Shown: positions 50,909 through 58,988, numbered from the stretch's first letter. The stretch: DNA of 64,000 nucleotides from Candidatus Lindowbacteria bacterium RIFCSPLOWO2_12_FULL_62_27 (GCA_001784175.1 MFPR01000004.1:434001-498000), one strand, 5' to 3'. Notes: a model not told the origin generated them from the sequence alone. Numbers and translations are program-made.

Positions 50909-51673
50909 TTACTTCACCATCACGAGTTCTTGGGGCGACCCCAACGGCGAAACGTCGATGGCGTAGCCGGCGGCCAGCGCGTCCTTTCGGAACATCCGGA
51001 CGGTATCAAGCGAAAATTCTCCAAGGTCTTTGCCGACCAGCGGCAGTTTCGACAGCACGTCCCGGGTGGCCGTGATGATAGGGCAGCCGACCGCATCGGC
51101 CTGGAAGATGTTCAGAAGTTCGCGCGGGCTGGCCCAGATGAGTTCGACGGAAGGATAGGCCGCCAGAAGTTTCACGCACTCGCCCATGAGAGGACACGGA
51201 TCGCGGCCCGTGTCGGCAATGCGCCCCGCAAAGACCGACACATATCCGCGAACCGCAGGGGCCATGCATTTGAGAACGTCCGCCACCTGTGCGGGCGTCA
51301 TGATCGCGGTGACATTCAGTTGAACGCCCGCTTCCGTAAGGTCGCGGACAAGTTCGCCGGAAAATTCGCCGCGCGTGTTGCTGACCGGGATCTTCACGTA
51401 GATGTTGGCGCCGCCCCACGACGCGATCTCCAGCGCCTGGGCTTTCATTTCCAAAAATTCGTCCGAGAATACTTCAAACGAAATCGGCTTGTCCCCGATG
51501 ATCCTCAGCGCCTCCTGCGCAAACGCCCGGTAGTCGATCACGCCGGCCTTGCGCATGAGCGTCGGATTGGTCGTAAATCCCTTGATCATCGGGTTCCGAG
51601 CCATCTCGGCGATGACCGCGAGATCCGCCCCGTCCGCAAACAACTTTACCTTCAGCTTTCTGACATCTGTCAT
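50909..51673 (-). CDS. Transaldolase (FSA/TalC-like)
   Basis: A 254-residue class I transaldolase: VKLFADGADLAVIAEM, MIKGFTTNPTLMRKAG (phosphate or substrate loop), SFEVFSDEF, the Schiff-base lysine in ANIYVKIPV (Lys94), LNVTAIMTPAQV, YVSVFAGRIADTG and IWASPRELLNIFQA. It cleaves or transfers a three-carbon dihydroxyacetone unit. It heads the minus-strand operon that continues with HldE-like, Gfo/Idh, dehydrogenase-like and E1 genes, so it probably makes the starting sugar phosphate of that pathway. ATG 51673 has a GGGGAGGGGG site just upstream; earlier in-frame codons are not needed. Confidence 0.87.
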   Translation of the reverse strand: MTDVRKLKVKLFADGADLAVIAEMARNPMIKGFTTNPTLMRKAGVIDYRAFAQEALRIIGDKPISFEVFSDEFLEMKAQALEIASWGGANIYVKIPVSNTRGEFSGELVRDLTEAGVQLNVTAIMTPAQVADVLKCMAPAVRGYVSVFAGRIADTGRDPCPLMGECVKLLAAYPSVELIWASPRELLNIFQADAVGCPIITATRDVLSKLPLVGKDLGEFSLDTVRMFRKDALAAGYAIDVSPLGSPQELVMVK

Positions 51674-51765
51674 GAACGTCCCCCTCCCCGTTTTCAAGAA
51701 AAACTGAAAACGAAATCACATATCACATTTCCCGCCGCAAGTCACGAGGCACAGCGTCGGTTGCC

Positions 51766-51794
51766 TTGAAAAACCCTTCGCCATCTCCTATATC
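51766..51794 (+). promoter_or_regulatory. Putative promoter of the SDR gene
   Basis: TTGAAA (51766-51771), a 17-base spacer and TATATC (51789-51794) lie in the 144-base divergent gap with the transaldolase gene. The -10 ends 6 bases before the ATG of a six-codon open frame (51801-51821) that overlaps the SDR start. Confidence 0.5.
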
Positions 51795-51800
51795 GGGAAC

Positions 51801-51821
51801 ATGGAGAACCCCTTCGAATGA
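51801..51821 (+). CDS. Possible six-codon leader peptide coupled to the SDR gene
   Basis: ATG at 51801 opens MENPFE and stops at TGA 51819-51821, overlapping the SDR ATG (51818-51820) as ATGA, the same overlap found between real genes of this locus. It begins 6 bases after the putative -10, so it could be translated from a leaderless transcript and deliver ribosomes to the SDR start. It is too short to judge by composition. Confidence 0.3.
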   Translation: MENPFE

Positions 51822-52657
51822 GCGGATTGGCCGGCCGGGCCGGAATGGTCACGGGCGCGGGGCGTGGGATCGGCCGGGCCATTGCACTCGCACTGGCGGG
51901 CGCCGGCGCGCGGCTCCTCTTGGTTTCGAGAACTCGAAGCGAGCTGGAAGAAACGGAACGGATGATCCGGAACGCCGGCGGAGATGCGCGGATACTTGCG
52001 GCAGACGTTTCCCACGAGAACACGGCCCGGCGGGCGGTGGAGGTGTGCCATGAAGAATTCGGAACGGTGGACATCCTCGTGACTGCGGCGGGCATCATCG
52101 GGCCCATCGGGCCGGTTGAAGAGGCGACGGTGGCCGACTGGCGAAATACCATCGACATCAATCTGACCGGAACGTTCTTGTTCATCAAGGCCGTGCTGCC
52201 CGTCATGAAGAAACAACGACGCGGGAAACTCCTGCTCCTGTCCGGCGGCGGCGCCTCGGCGGGATTTCCGTTCCATGCCGCCTATGCGGCCGCCAAGGTC
52301 GCCATCGCGCGGCTGGCGGAGACAGTCGCGATGGAAGTCAAGGACGACAACATTCAGGTCTTCGCGATCGCCCCCGGCGCCGTGCACACACGGATGGCCG
52401 AAGAAATGATGGCGGCCGGACGTCGAGGCGGCGAATTGGAATATCAGCGGTTGGTGGAACAGAAAAAGACCGGCGGCGTACCGCCGGAAAAGGCCGCGGA
52501 ACTTGCCGTGTTTCTCGCGTCGGACGCGTCGGCCGGCCTGACCGGCCGGTTGATCAGCGCCGTATGGGACCCATGGCAGTCGTGGAGTCCGGAGGACATC
52601 CGGCGGATGGGGGAAGGGGACATCTTTCAGTTGCGGCGCGTCACGGAGAAGAACTGA
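51818..52657 (+). CDS. Short-chain dehydrogenase/reductase
   Basis: A 279-residue classical SDR. Nucleotide-binding motif MVTGAGRGIGRAIALALAGAG (10-29), ILVTAAGIIGPIG (NNAG position), and the catalytic Ser and Tyr-x3-Lys in LLLLSGGGASAGFPFHAAYAAAKVAI, then VFAIAPGAVHTRM. It resembles FabG-like enzymes but has a longer C-terminus (about 40 residues ending EDIRRMGEGDIFQLRRV). A single-gene unit between the transaldolase operon and gmhA. It probably reduces or oxidises a hydroxyl of a pathway sugar, although a general metabolic role cannot be excluded. Confidence 0.8.
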   Translation: MSGLAGRAGMVTGAGRGIGRAIALALAGAGARLLLVSRTRSELEETERMIRNAGGDARILAADVSHENTARRAVEVCHEEFGTVDILVTAAGIIGPIGPVEEATVADWRNTIDINLTGTFLFIKAVLPVMKKQRRGKLLLLSGGGASAGFPFHAAYAAAKVAIARLAETVAMEVKDDNIQVFAIAPGAVHTRMAEEMMAAGRRGGELEYQRLVEQKKTGGVPPEKAAELAVFLASDASAGLTGRLISAVWDPWQSWSPEDIRRMGEGDIFQLRRVTEKN

Positions 52658-52683
52658 AGGCGAGAACCGCCGAAGCGTTCCGC

Positions 52684-53286
52684 TCACGCGCTTTCGCGAA
52701 TGCGCTCGGCCAGTCGATACGTGATGAGATGGTGCAGGACAACGTGGAACGATTCGACGTGGGGCGTGGTGTTCCAGGGAACGACAATGCAGGCGTCGGT
52801 CATCTGCTTCATGGCGCCGCCGTCAAATCCGCTGAATCCCAGCGCCACACCTCCGTGGTCCGTGGCGTATCCAAGGCCCTTCAGGAGATTCTGGGACCAC
52901 CGCCCCGCCTTGTCCTTGCCCGATCCTCCGTGGACGCTGAGGGCCAGCGCCACGTCGCCGGGCTCAAAAAAGTTCTTCATCTGTTCCGTGTAGACATTCT
53001 CCCAGCCGTCGTCGTTCGTCAGGGCGCTGACCCATGGCACGCTGTCGACGAGGCTCATGACTTTGATGCGTTTCTTTCCCTCGATGGCCGTGCACTTGTT
53101 GAGGTCCGCGGCGAAATGGGACGCGGTGCCGGCTGATCCGCCGTTGCCGAAAATGAAGATCCGCCGGCCTTTTTCCCAGGCGCCGTAGAGATACTCGATC
53201 ACGCGGTCGATGTCGGCCCGGTTTATCTGGCGGGCGATTTCGACGATGCCATCCAAGTAGGTGTTGATGTAAGCCTCATTTCTCAT
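52684..53286 (-). CDS. gmhA: Phosphoheptose isomerase (GmhA/SIS family)
   Basis: A 200-residue SIS-domain isomerase converting sedoheptulose 7-phosphate to glycero-manno-heptose 7-phosphate. Evidence is RIFIFGNGGSAGTASHFAADLNK (sugar-phosphate binding), ALTNDDGWENVYTEQM, DVALALSVHGGSGK, where the usual STSGNS is SVHGGS, and C-terminal VESFHVVLHHLI with the metal or acid-base histidines. Start ATG 53286 has GAGGGG 6 bases upstream. Together with HddA and HddC (56500-58339) it supplies the GDP-heptose route; the phosphatase GmhB is not in the window. Divergent from the carrier-protein ligase gene. Confidence 0.85.
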   Translation of the reverse strand: MRNEAYINTYLDGIVEIARQINRADIDRVIEYLYGAWEKGRRIFIFGNGGSAGTASHFAADLNKCTAIEGKKRIKVMSLVDSVPWVSALTNDDGWENVYTEQMKNFFEPGDVALALSVHGGSGKDKAGRWSQNLLKGLGYATDHGGVALGFSGFDGGAMKQMTDACIVVPWNTTPHVESFHVVLHHLITYRLAERIRESA

Positions 53287-53345
53287 CTCATGCCCCTCGG
53301 GTGATCATGATTGGCTGCGTTCCGGCGGTCAAGCCCGGTGCGCCG

Positions 53346-53375
53346 TTGACCGGATTCACGGCCTTATAGTACATA
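53346..53375 (+). promoter_or_regulatory. Putative promoter, leaderless spacing, for the carrier-protein ligase operon
   Basis: TTGACC (53346-53351), an 18-base spacer and TACATA (53370-53375) end 9 bases before the ATG at 53385. No ribosome-binding site is visible between them. The region is the only AT-rich part of the 98-base gap with gmhA. Confidence 0.5.
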
Positions 53376-53384
53376 ACAATCGTA

Positions 53385-54566
53385 ATGATGGAATGGATTT
53401 TTGCCTGTTCTCCGCCTCTTTCGGCTCCAGTTCAAAAAGCGGCGCGCTACCGGCTGCATTTTTGCTCGCCCGAGATCATCCGATTTCAGGTTTCTCCGGA
53501 TGCCATACGTCTCACGCTGTCGACCGACGACGAGTCCGTCTGGCATGAGGTGTCCCGCAAGGTTGAGCGGGTGGTATCCGGCGTGCGGGACGGATTTGTC
53601 CCGCCGGAGGAGCGTTTGTACATGGAGCGGCGGCATCCCTCGCCGGCGTGGTCCGGCGCCGGTGTGAACCTCGAACAGGCCGGCCTGATCAAGAAAGCCG
53701 GCGAAGGATTTTACGTGACCGGCCCCTTGATCGCCGGGCTGGTGGAGCGGCTGGATCGAATTCTCCTGGATATGGCGGATGTCTTCGGCGCGCGAGCCGT
53801 CGGAACGCCGGCCCTGATCGCACCCGAAGTTCTGTCCCGCGTGGACTATTTCCGCGCCTTTCCCCACTCTCTCACGTTCGCGTGTCATCTCCCGCGGGAC
53901 GTGGACGAGATCGAGGCCTTTTCGAAACAACCTTTCGAGGCGGACGGATCGCTGGCGCCGGCCGCCTCCGGCGCGGGCGCAGCCGTTCTGTCTCCCGCCG
54001 TCTGTTTTCATCTCTACCATTTTCTCGAGGGCACAAGCCTGGGTCAGGCCCTCGAATCCTACACTGTCCGCGGGCGGTGTTTCCGATATGAGGCCGGCGC
54101 GCTCGCGGGGCTCGAACGGCTGTGGGACTTCACCATGCGCGAAATCGTCTTTGTCGGAGAGCAAGCCGATGTCATGGACGCCCGCAAGCGGTCGATGGAG
54201 TGGGTCACGGACCTCGCGGACCGCCTGGGTCTGGTATGCCGGATCGAGAGCGCGGCCGATCCCTTTTTTGTGGGCGAGTTCAAACAGCGCACGGTCTTTC
54301 AGGCCGCGTTTGATTTGAAATATGAGTGGCGCGCCGACCTCGATCCCGCCGCCGCGGACGATCTGGCCGTCGGATCGTTCAACGTTCATCAGACGCATTT
54401 CGGCAAGGCCTTCCGGATCGCCGCACCGTCCGGCGAGATGGCCTGGACGGGCTGCACGGCATTCGGGCTCGAACGGCTGGCGCTTGCGGTCCTGCGGCAG
54501 CACGGTCTTTCTCCGGACGGCTGGCCGGAGATTCTGAAATCTGATCTTTCCGTGTCAATCGAATGA
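53385..54566 (+). CDS. Amino acid:[carrier protein] ligase (truncated seryl-tRNA-synthetase-like)
   Basis: A 393-residue class II aminoacyl-tRNA-synthetase-like enzyme of the aa:CP ligase type, which activates a small amino acid (Gly/Ala/Ser in studied members) and loads it onto a carrier protein's phosphopantetheine instead of tRNA. Motif 2 is RCFRYEAGALAGLERLWDF (about 231-249) and motif 3 is AFGLERLALAVL (about 359-370). A PAVCFHLYHFLEG segment with a cysteine that may bind zinc is present. There is no tRNA-binding coiled coil at the N-terminus. ATG 53385 or 53388. The next gene, overlapping by 4 bases, is the expected carrier protein, which strongly supports the assignment. Confidence 0.85.
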   Translation: MMEWIFACSPPLSAPVQKAARYRLHFCSPEIIRFQVSPDAIRLTLSTDDESVWHEVSRKVERVVSGVRDGFVPPEERLYMERRHPSPAWSGAGVNLEQAGLIKKAGEGFYVTGPLIAGLVERLDRILLDMADVFGARAVGTPALIAPEVLSRVDYFRAFPHSLTFACHLPRDVDEIEAFSKQPFEADGSLAPAASGAGAAVLSPAVCFHLYHFLEGTSLGQALESYTVRGRCFRYEAGALAGLERLWDFTMREIVFVGEQADVMDARKRSMEWVTDLADRLGLVCRIESAADPFFVGEFKQRTVFQAAFDLKYEWRADLDPAAADDLAVGSFNVHQTHFGKAFRIAAPSGEMAWTGCTAFGLERLALAVLRQHGLSPDGWPEILKSDLSVSIE

Positions 54567-54799
54567 CCGGCGCGGCCGACACTGTCAAGTCCTTCATCGC
54601 GCGCGCGCTCAAAATCGACGAGTCGGCCGTCCACGAGTCGCTGCAGCTCGGCGCCATCCCCCAGTGGGATTCGTTCGGACACATCAATCTGATGATGGCG
54701 CTTGAAGCCGAATACGGCGTGCCGATCACCGAGCAGACGGTGCTCCAGCACGTTTCCTACGCCGCCATCGCCGCGAGCCTCGCCGCGCTAAAACGATGA
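54563..54799 (+). CDS. Acyl carrier protein-like (aminoacyl carrier protein)
   Basis: A 78-residue phosphopantetheine carrier protein. The attachment serine is Ser37 in QWDSFGHINLMMALE; the fold is predicted as four short helices, with acidic residues before the site. The WDSFGH form is typical of specialised carriers rather than the fatty-acid ACP (DSLD). ATGA overlaps on both sides tie it to the upstream amino acid ligase and the downstream formyltransferase, so it is very probably the ligase's partner and holds an aminoacyl thioester. No phosphopantetheinyl transferase is in the window. Confidence 0.88.
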   Translation: MTGAADTVKSFIARALKIDESAVHESLQLGAIPQWDSFGHINLMMALEAEYGVPITEQTVLQHVSYAAIAASLAALKR

Positions 54800-55743
54800 C
54801 CCGGTTTCTTCTGGTCGGCAATGGCCGGCCGCTGGAGGAAGTGTGCCAGGCGATCCCGCGACTGGGCGGGGAAGTCGCCGGCGTGTACGCCAATCCGGAA
54901 TCTGCACGGCGGCTGCAAGCCATGGGAATCGATCCGCAGCAGTCTTCGATTCTGCGCGCGCCGGAAGCCGCGGAAGTCATACGCGCGCAAAGGATCGACT
55001 GGCTGCTCAATGTCCAATCGCAAGTTGTTTTTCCGGCGGCCGTGATTCGCGCGCCGGCGCTCGGCGCGATCAATTTCCATCCGGGACCCCTGCCCGAAGG
55101 CGCCGGCCTCACGGCGCATGAGTGGGCCGTCATTCTGGGCGAATCGGCCTTCGCGGCGACCCTCCATTATATGACGCCTGATCTGGACGCCGGCCCCATC
55201 ATCGTACGCAGGGATTTCGAAATTTCCGACACCGACACCGGCCTCACGCTTCTCGCGCACGCCTGGCGCGTCGGCACCGAGCTTTTGTGCGATCTCCTCC
55301 CGTCGTTGATCGCCGGGCAGCGGCCGTCGGCTTATGCTCAGGACAAATCGAAGTTCCGCTACTTTCCCGGCAAGCCTCCGCACGGCGGGCGGATCGACGT
55401 GAGTTGGCCCGCGGATCGGATTTTGAATTTTGTCCGCGCGCTCCAGTATTATCCCCTGCAGTCGCCCTCCGGACCGCCCCGGCTTGTCGTAAACGGCGAG
55501 CCATTCGCTGTGTTGCAGGCCGAACGCGGCGAATCCTCATCCGGGCATTCTCCGCCAGGTAAAATCACTGAAGTTTCGGAGAGGGGCGTTCAGATTGCGG
55601 TGAGCGGCCACGAAAGCGTCTGGATCATTCGTCTCCTGCGCGAAGGATCTCCCGTCGCCGCCGGGCCATTCTTTCAGCGGCACGGCATCTCCGCCGGCGC
55701 CCTCTGCGACACGGAACTTCCGGCCTCCTCCGGGCGGCCGTGA
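54796..55743 (+). CDS. Formyltransferase-family protein (Fmt/sugar N-formyltransferase-like)
   Basis: A 315-residue 10-formyltetrahydrofolate-dependent formyltransferase-type protein. The catalytic triad is intact: Asn93 and His95 in GAINFHPGPLP and Asp131 in MTPDLDAGPII. The N-terminal half has a Rossmann-like start TRFLLVGNG. The C-terminal domain (about 205-315, RIDVSWPADRILNFVRAL) fits the Fmt-like OB-fold region. It is not the housekeeping Fmt: it lacks tRNA context and lies in an operon with an aminoacyl carrier system. It could formylate the carrier-bound amino acid or an amino sugar; both are inference. The stop overlaps the next GTG start (GTGA). Confidence 0.82.
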   Translation: MTRFLLVGNGRPLEEVCQAIPRLGGEVAGVYANPESARRLQAMGIDPQQSSILRAPEAAEVIRAQRIDWLLNVQSQVVFPAAVIRAPALGAINFHPGPLPEGAGLTAHEWAVILGESAFAATLHYMTPDLDAGPIIVRRDFEISDTDTGLTLLAHAWRVGTELLCDLLPSLIAGQRPSAYAQDKSKFRYFPGKPPHGGRIDVSWPADRILNFVRALQYYPLQSPSGPPRLVVNGEPFAVLQAERGESSSGHSPPGKITEVSERGVQIAVSGHESVWIIRLLREGSPVAAGPFFQRHGISAGALCDTELPASSGRP

Positions 55744-56498
55744 GCCAAGGCGCTGTCGGCATCGAAACGGTTGACTGGGAAGCTGTCCACCGGCTGTCCT
55801 TCGTTGACGAGCCCGGTTGCTGGACCAGCGGCTGTCAGAGCTATTGCTGCACGCACAAATCGGACCTTCTGGCATTCTCGATCCTCACGGGCGGCGCCGG
55901 CATGATTTTTTTCGAAGCCGAATATGACTATCTCCGGGCATCGGGCCGCCTGCAAAAGGGGTTTGAGTCCCACGCCAAACGCATGTCCTATGAACTGGCG
56001 CCGGGCCTCCATCTAAGATTCGTCCTTTCCAAATGCGAATTGAACGGCATCTGCACGATTCGGGAGTCCCGGCCGCTCTGTTGCAAGCTCTATCCGTTTT
56101 TGCCGCGCGTCGACCCGGCGACATCCGCACTGACCGGTTTCGTGTCCGGCACGGTCTTCGACGCCTTCTGGCCGGTCCTCGGCGTCCCGCATCCCTGCAC
56201 GCTCGCACGCGAGAAGGCCGACGCGGTGCAAGCACGGATGAAACCGTCGCTCACGCGCCTGCTCGGCCATCCATACTTCTTGTTTCATTTCCGTGCGGTG
56301 GAAATTCTTCTCGACCGCATTTCCGAAGGGTTGGACGCGCTCAAACGAGCCCACGCGGGTATCGACGCCCGTGCGCTGTCCAGAAAGTGGGAACTCCTCT
56401 ATCTGACCGGAAAGGCCTTTGACGGCGGGCGCCTGCGTGCCGATCTCCTCCACGCCTATTCAACGGTTGCGGCGCGCTTCCCGGGATTCGAGATTTAA
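55740..56498 (+). CDS. Cysteine-cluster protein (YkgJ-like) of unknown function
   Basis: A 252-residue protein with two cysteine-rich segments: CWTSGCQSYCC (Cys27, 32, 36, 37) and CELNGICTIRESRPLCCKLYPF (Cys99, 105, 114, 115; the RPLCCxxYPF form is characteristic). These resemble the YkgJ/Fe-or-Zn-chelating domain, of uncertain chemistry. The rest is helical with no signal peptide. GTG 55740 overlaps the formyltransferase stop, so it is translationally coupled to the aminoacyl-carrier cassette and may be its fourth component, for example a metal-dependent transferase or oxygenase. The next gene starts 1 base after its stop. Confidence 0.6.
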   Translation: MSQGAVGIETVDWEAVHRLSFVDEPGCWTSGCQSYCCTHKSDLLAFSILTGGAGMIFFEAEYDYLRASGRLQKGFESHAKRMSYELAPGLHLRFVLSKCELNGICTIRESRPLCCKLYPFLPRVDPATSALTGFVSGTVFDAFWPVLGVPHPCTLAREKADAVQARMKPSLTRLLGHPYFLFHFRAVEILLDRISEGLDALKRAHAGIDARALSRKWELLYLTGKAFDGGRLRADLLHAYSTVAARFPGFEI

Positions 56499-56499
56499 A

Positions 56500-57246
56500 A
56501 TGAATGCGGCCGGCCGCGTCCGCGACGCCGTCATTCTCGCCGGCGGACAGGGAACGCGGATTCGGCATCTGATTCCGAACATTCCAAAACCGATGGTCGA
56601 AACCGCTGGCCGGCCGTTCGTTGAATCGGTGGTGCGGCTCCTCAGGGATCAGGGAATCGAGCGCATCGTCTTCAGCACGGGACATCGCGCCGAAGTTCTT
56701 GAGACTTTTTTCGGCGACGGGCGCACATGGGACATGCGCATCGTTTATCTCAGGGACCCCGTCCCGCTCGGAACCGGCGGCGCCGTCCGGCATGCGCTCC
56801 GGGAGGTACGGTCGGATCGGTTTCTTGTTCTCAATGGAGATTCCTATTGTCGGTTTGATGTCGATTCCATGGTATCCGTCCATGAGAAAACGCGCGCCGG
56901 CGTGACGATCTGGCTGGCACGGTCGGACCGCATCGCCGAATCAGGCCGCGTCGACATTCGCGAGGACGGAACCGTGACGGGCTTTCTGGAAAAACCTGCC
57001 GACCCGCAAGCCGGCTTCGTCAACGCGGGCGTGTATCTGTTCGACCGGCAGGCCGCCGAAACGATCCCGGACGGAAAAACCGTCTCGCTCGAACACGACG
57101 TATTTCCGAATCTGGTTGGCCGCGGGCTCAGTGCAGTGCCCGGCCCGCACCCGCTTCTGGACATCGGCACCGAATCGGGCCTGCAGGCCGCGGCAGCGTT
57201 TTTTCAGCATGAATTTCCGTTGAAATCATGCACTGAAACCTGCTAA
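56500..57246 (+). CDS. hddC: Heptose-1-phosphate guanylyltransferase-like nucleotidyltransferase
   Basis: A 248-residue sugar-1-phosphate nucleotidyltransferase similar to HddC and mannose-1-phosphate guanylyltransferases: DAVILAGGQGTRIRHL (NTP loop), PKPMVETAGRPFVESVVRLL, FSTGHRAEV, PLGTGGAVRHAL, FLVLNGDSYCRFD (metal site) and SGRVDIREDGTVTGFLEKP. Adjacent to the HddA-type kinase, it would form GDP-D-glycero-alpha-D-manno-heptose. ATG 56500 lies 1 base after the stop of the Cys-cluster gene. Substrate assignment rests on the neighbour; a different hexose-1-phosphate is possible. Confidence 0.8.
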   Translation: MNAAGRVRDAVILAGGQGTRIRHLIPNIPKPMVETAGRPFVESVVRLLRDQGIERIVFSTGHRAEVLETFFGDGRTWDMRIVYLRDPVPLGTGGAVRHALREVRSDRFLVLNGDSYCRFDVDSMVSVHEKTRAGVTIWLARSDRIAESGRVDIREDGTVTGFLEKPADPQAGFVNAGVYLFDRQAAETIPDGKTVSLEHDVFPNLVGRGLSAVPGPHPLLDIGTESGLQAAAAFFQHEFPLKSCTETC

Positions 57247-57283
57247 CGTAGGTCCGCAGTACGAGAGGAGGGGATTTCGCACA

Positions 57284-58339
57284 GTGATCATTTCGAAGAC
57301 GCCGTATCGCATATCTTTCTTCGGCGGCGGCACCGATTATCCGGCGTGGTACCGCAAGGAAGAGGGGGCGGTGCTGTCGACGACCATCGACAAGTACTGC
57401 CACATCACCTGCCGGCACCTGCCGCCGTTTTTCAACCACAAACACCATGTGGTGTGGTCCCATAACGAAACGGTTTCCTCCATCTCCGAGATTCTTCACC
57501 CCGCTGTCCGCGAGGGACTGCGATACATGGGGTTTGACGACTCGGTTGGACTTGAAATCTCGCACCAGGGGGATCTGCCGGCGCGCACGGGCATCGGATC
57601 GAGTTCGGCCTTCACGGTCGGGCTTATCCTCGCGCTGTCGGCGTTGAGGGGCCGGACAATGGACAAGCGGGAACTCGCGCTCCGCGCCATCGAGCTTGAG
57701 CAGGACGTCATCAAAGAATCCGTCGGGTCACAGGATCAGGCGGCGGCGGCCTTCGGTGGGTTCAACCACATCCGGTTTTCCAAAGACGGGGTATTCGCCG
57801 TCGATCCCACGGACGTTCCGCAGCACCGAGTGGAGCAACTGGAATCCCGGCTCATGCTGCTGTTCACGGGCACCAGCCGCCTTTCGACGGACGTCGCGTC
57901 TTTGATCGTTCAAAATCTCAAGAACAGGACCGCAACGCTCCGCCGCATGCGCGATCTCGTCGACCGCGCGGTAGCCCTGCTCAAGGGCAAAACATCCCTC
58001 GATGAGTTCGGAGAACTTCTTCATGAAGGCTGGCAGCTTAAACGAAATCTCGCCGGGCCGGTGACCAATCCGACCATCGACGCCGTATACCAGACAGCTC
58101 GCGAGGCGGGCGCGCTGGGCGGGAAACTCCTCGGCGCGGGCGCGGCGGGATTCATGGTGTTTTACGTCCCGCCCGACCGGCAGGACCCCGTGCGGCAGGC
58201 GCTCCCCAATTATCTCTGGGTTCCGTTTGCTTTCGAGTCCGACGGCGCGAAGATCATACACAACAGCTCCTTCCCGGAAATCCCCCCCGAGGTCGCGGCG
58301 CCCGAGGCCGCCGGCGCGGCCGTCCGCGCAGCCGGCTGA
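57284..58339 (+). CDS. hddA: D-glycero-alpha-D-manno-heptose 7-phosphate kinase (GHMP family)
   Basis: A 351-residue GHMP kinase phosphorylating the anomeric position of heptose 7-phosphate. Evidence is the N-terminal SKTPYRISFFGGGTDYPAWY typical of HddA, the ATP loop DLPARTGIGSSSAFTVGL (97-114), SVGSQDQAAAAFGGFN, LFTGTSRLSTDVA and KLLGAGAAGFMVFY. GTG 57284 has AGAGGAGGGG about 10 bases upstream, the strongest ribosome-binding site in the window. A weak TTGAAA-18-TAACGT pair (57220-57249) upstream might provide an internal promoter. GmhA at 52684 makes its substrate. Confidence 0.88.
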   Translation: MIISKTPYRISFFGGGTDYPAWYRKEEGAVLSTTIDKYCHITCRHLPPFFNHKHHVVWSHNETVSSISEILHPAVREGLRYMGFDDSVGLEISHQGDLPARTGIGSSSAFTVGLILALSALRGRTMDKRELALRAIELEQDVIKESVGSQDQAAAAFGGFNHIRFSKDGVFAVDPTDVPQHRVEQLESRLMLLFTGTSRLSTDVASLIVQNLKNRTATLRRMRDLVDRAVALLKGKTSLDEFGELLHEGWQLKRNLAGPVTNPTIDAVYQTAREAGALGGKLLGAGAAGFMVFYVPPDRQDPVRQALPNYLWVPFAFESDGAKIIHNSSFPEIPPEVAAPEAAGAAVRAAG

Positions 58340-58342
58340 GGC

Positions 58343-58867
58343 GTGGAGGTCACCCGCACCAAACTCGACGGCGTCCTGCGGATCCGGCCGCCGACCTGCT
58401 TCAAGGATTTTCGCGGGGAATACGTCGAACTCTACAACGAAAAAGTCTATCGCGAAGCTGGGATCACTGTGTCATTCATCCAGGACGACATCTCGGTTTC
58501 CGGCAGAAACGTCCTGCGCGGGATTCACGGCGACCACAAAACATGGAAACTCGTCTCGTGCCTTTACGGAGAGTTTTTCATGGCGGTCGTCGACTGCCGC
58601 GACGGATCGGCCGGATTCGGCAAATGGGAATCCTTCACCCTCTCGGAACATAACCGGCTTCAGGTCCTGGTCCCGCCCTCCTTCGGCCTCGCGCACCTCG
58701 TGCTGAGCGACCGGGCGATTTTTCATTACAAGCAGTCAACCTACTACGACCGCGCGTCCCAGTTCACCTATCGGTGGAACGATCCGCGCTTCGCCATTCC
58801 ATGGCCAGTCCAGAACCCCATCCTGTCCGAACGCGACCAGATGGGCGGCAGCCGATCGATCTCCTGA
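58343..58867 (+). CDS. RmlC-like NDP-sugar 3,5-epimerase (cupin)
   Basis: A 174-residue cupin of the dTDP-4-dehydrorhamnose 3,5-epimerase family: CFKDFRGEYVELYNEKVYREAG, FIQDDISVSGRNVLRGIHGDHKTWKL (catalytic His), ALYGEFFMAVVDCR-like CLYGEFFMAVVDCRDGS, and VPPSFGLAHLVLSDRAIFHYK. No RmlA, B or D is near, while GDP-heptose genes directly precede it (3-base gap), so a heptose epimerase such as those in 6-deoxyheptose pathways is as likely as rhamnose synthesis. Start GTG 58343. The following 121 bases contain no gene I can support. Confidence 0.8.
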   Translation: MEVTRTKLDGVLRIRPPTCFKDFRGEYVELYNEKVYREAGITVSFIQDDISVSGRNVLRGIHGDHKTWKLVSCLYGEFFMAVVDCRDGSAGFGKWESFTLSEHNRLQVLVPPSFGLAHLVLSDRAIFHYKQSTYYDRASQFTYRWNDPRFAIPWPVQNPILSERDQMGGSRSIS

Positions 58868-58988
58868 ACCGGAATTTCCACCACGTCAGACTGGTTCGCC
58901 ACCTGCAGCGGCTGAACGGCCCTTCATGACGACGGGGATGATGCCGGAGAGCCAGAAGCTGATGGAGGTCGTCTGGATTTCATAAAAA

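Noticed and set aside
58868-58988. Small open frames between the RmlC-like and pseG genes (for example a 19-codon frame from 58926)
   Set aside because: Too short, no ribosome-binding site, and no similarity I can recognise; perhaps a remnant, but not supportable as a gene. No convincing terminator hairpin was seen either.
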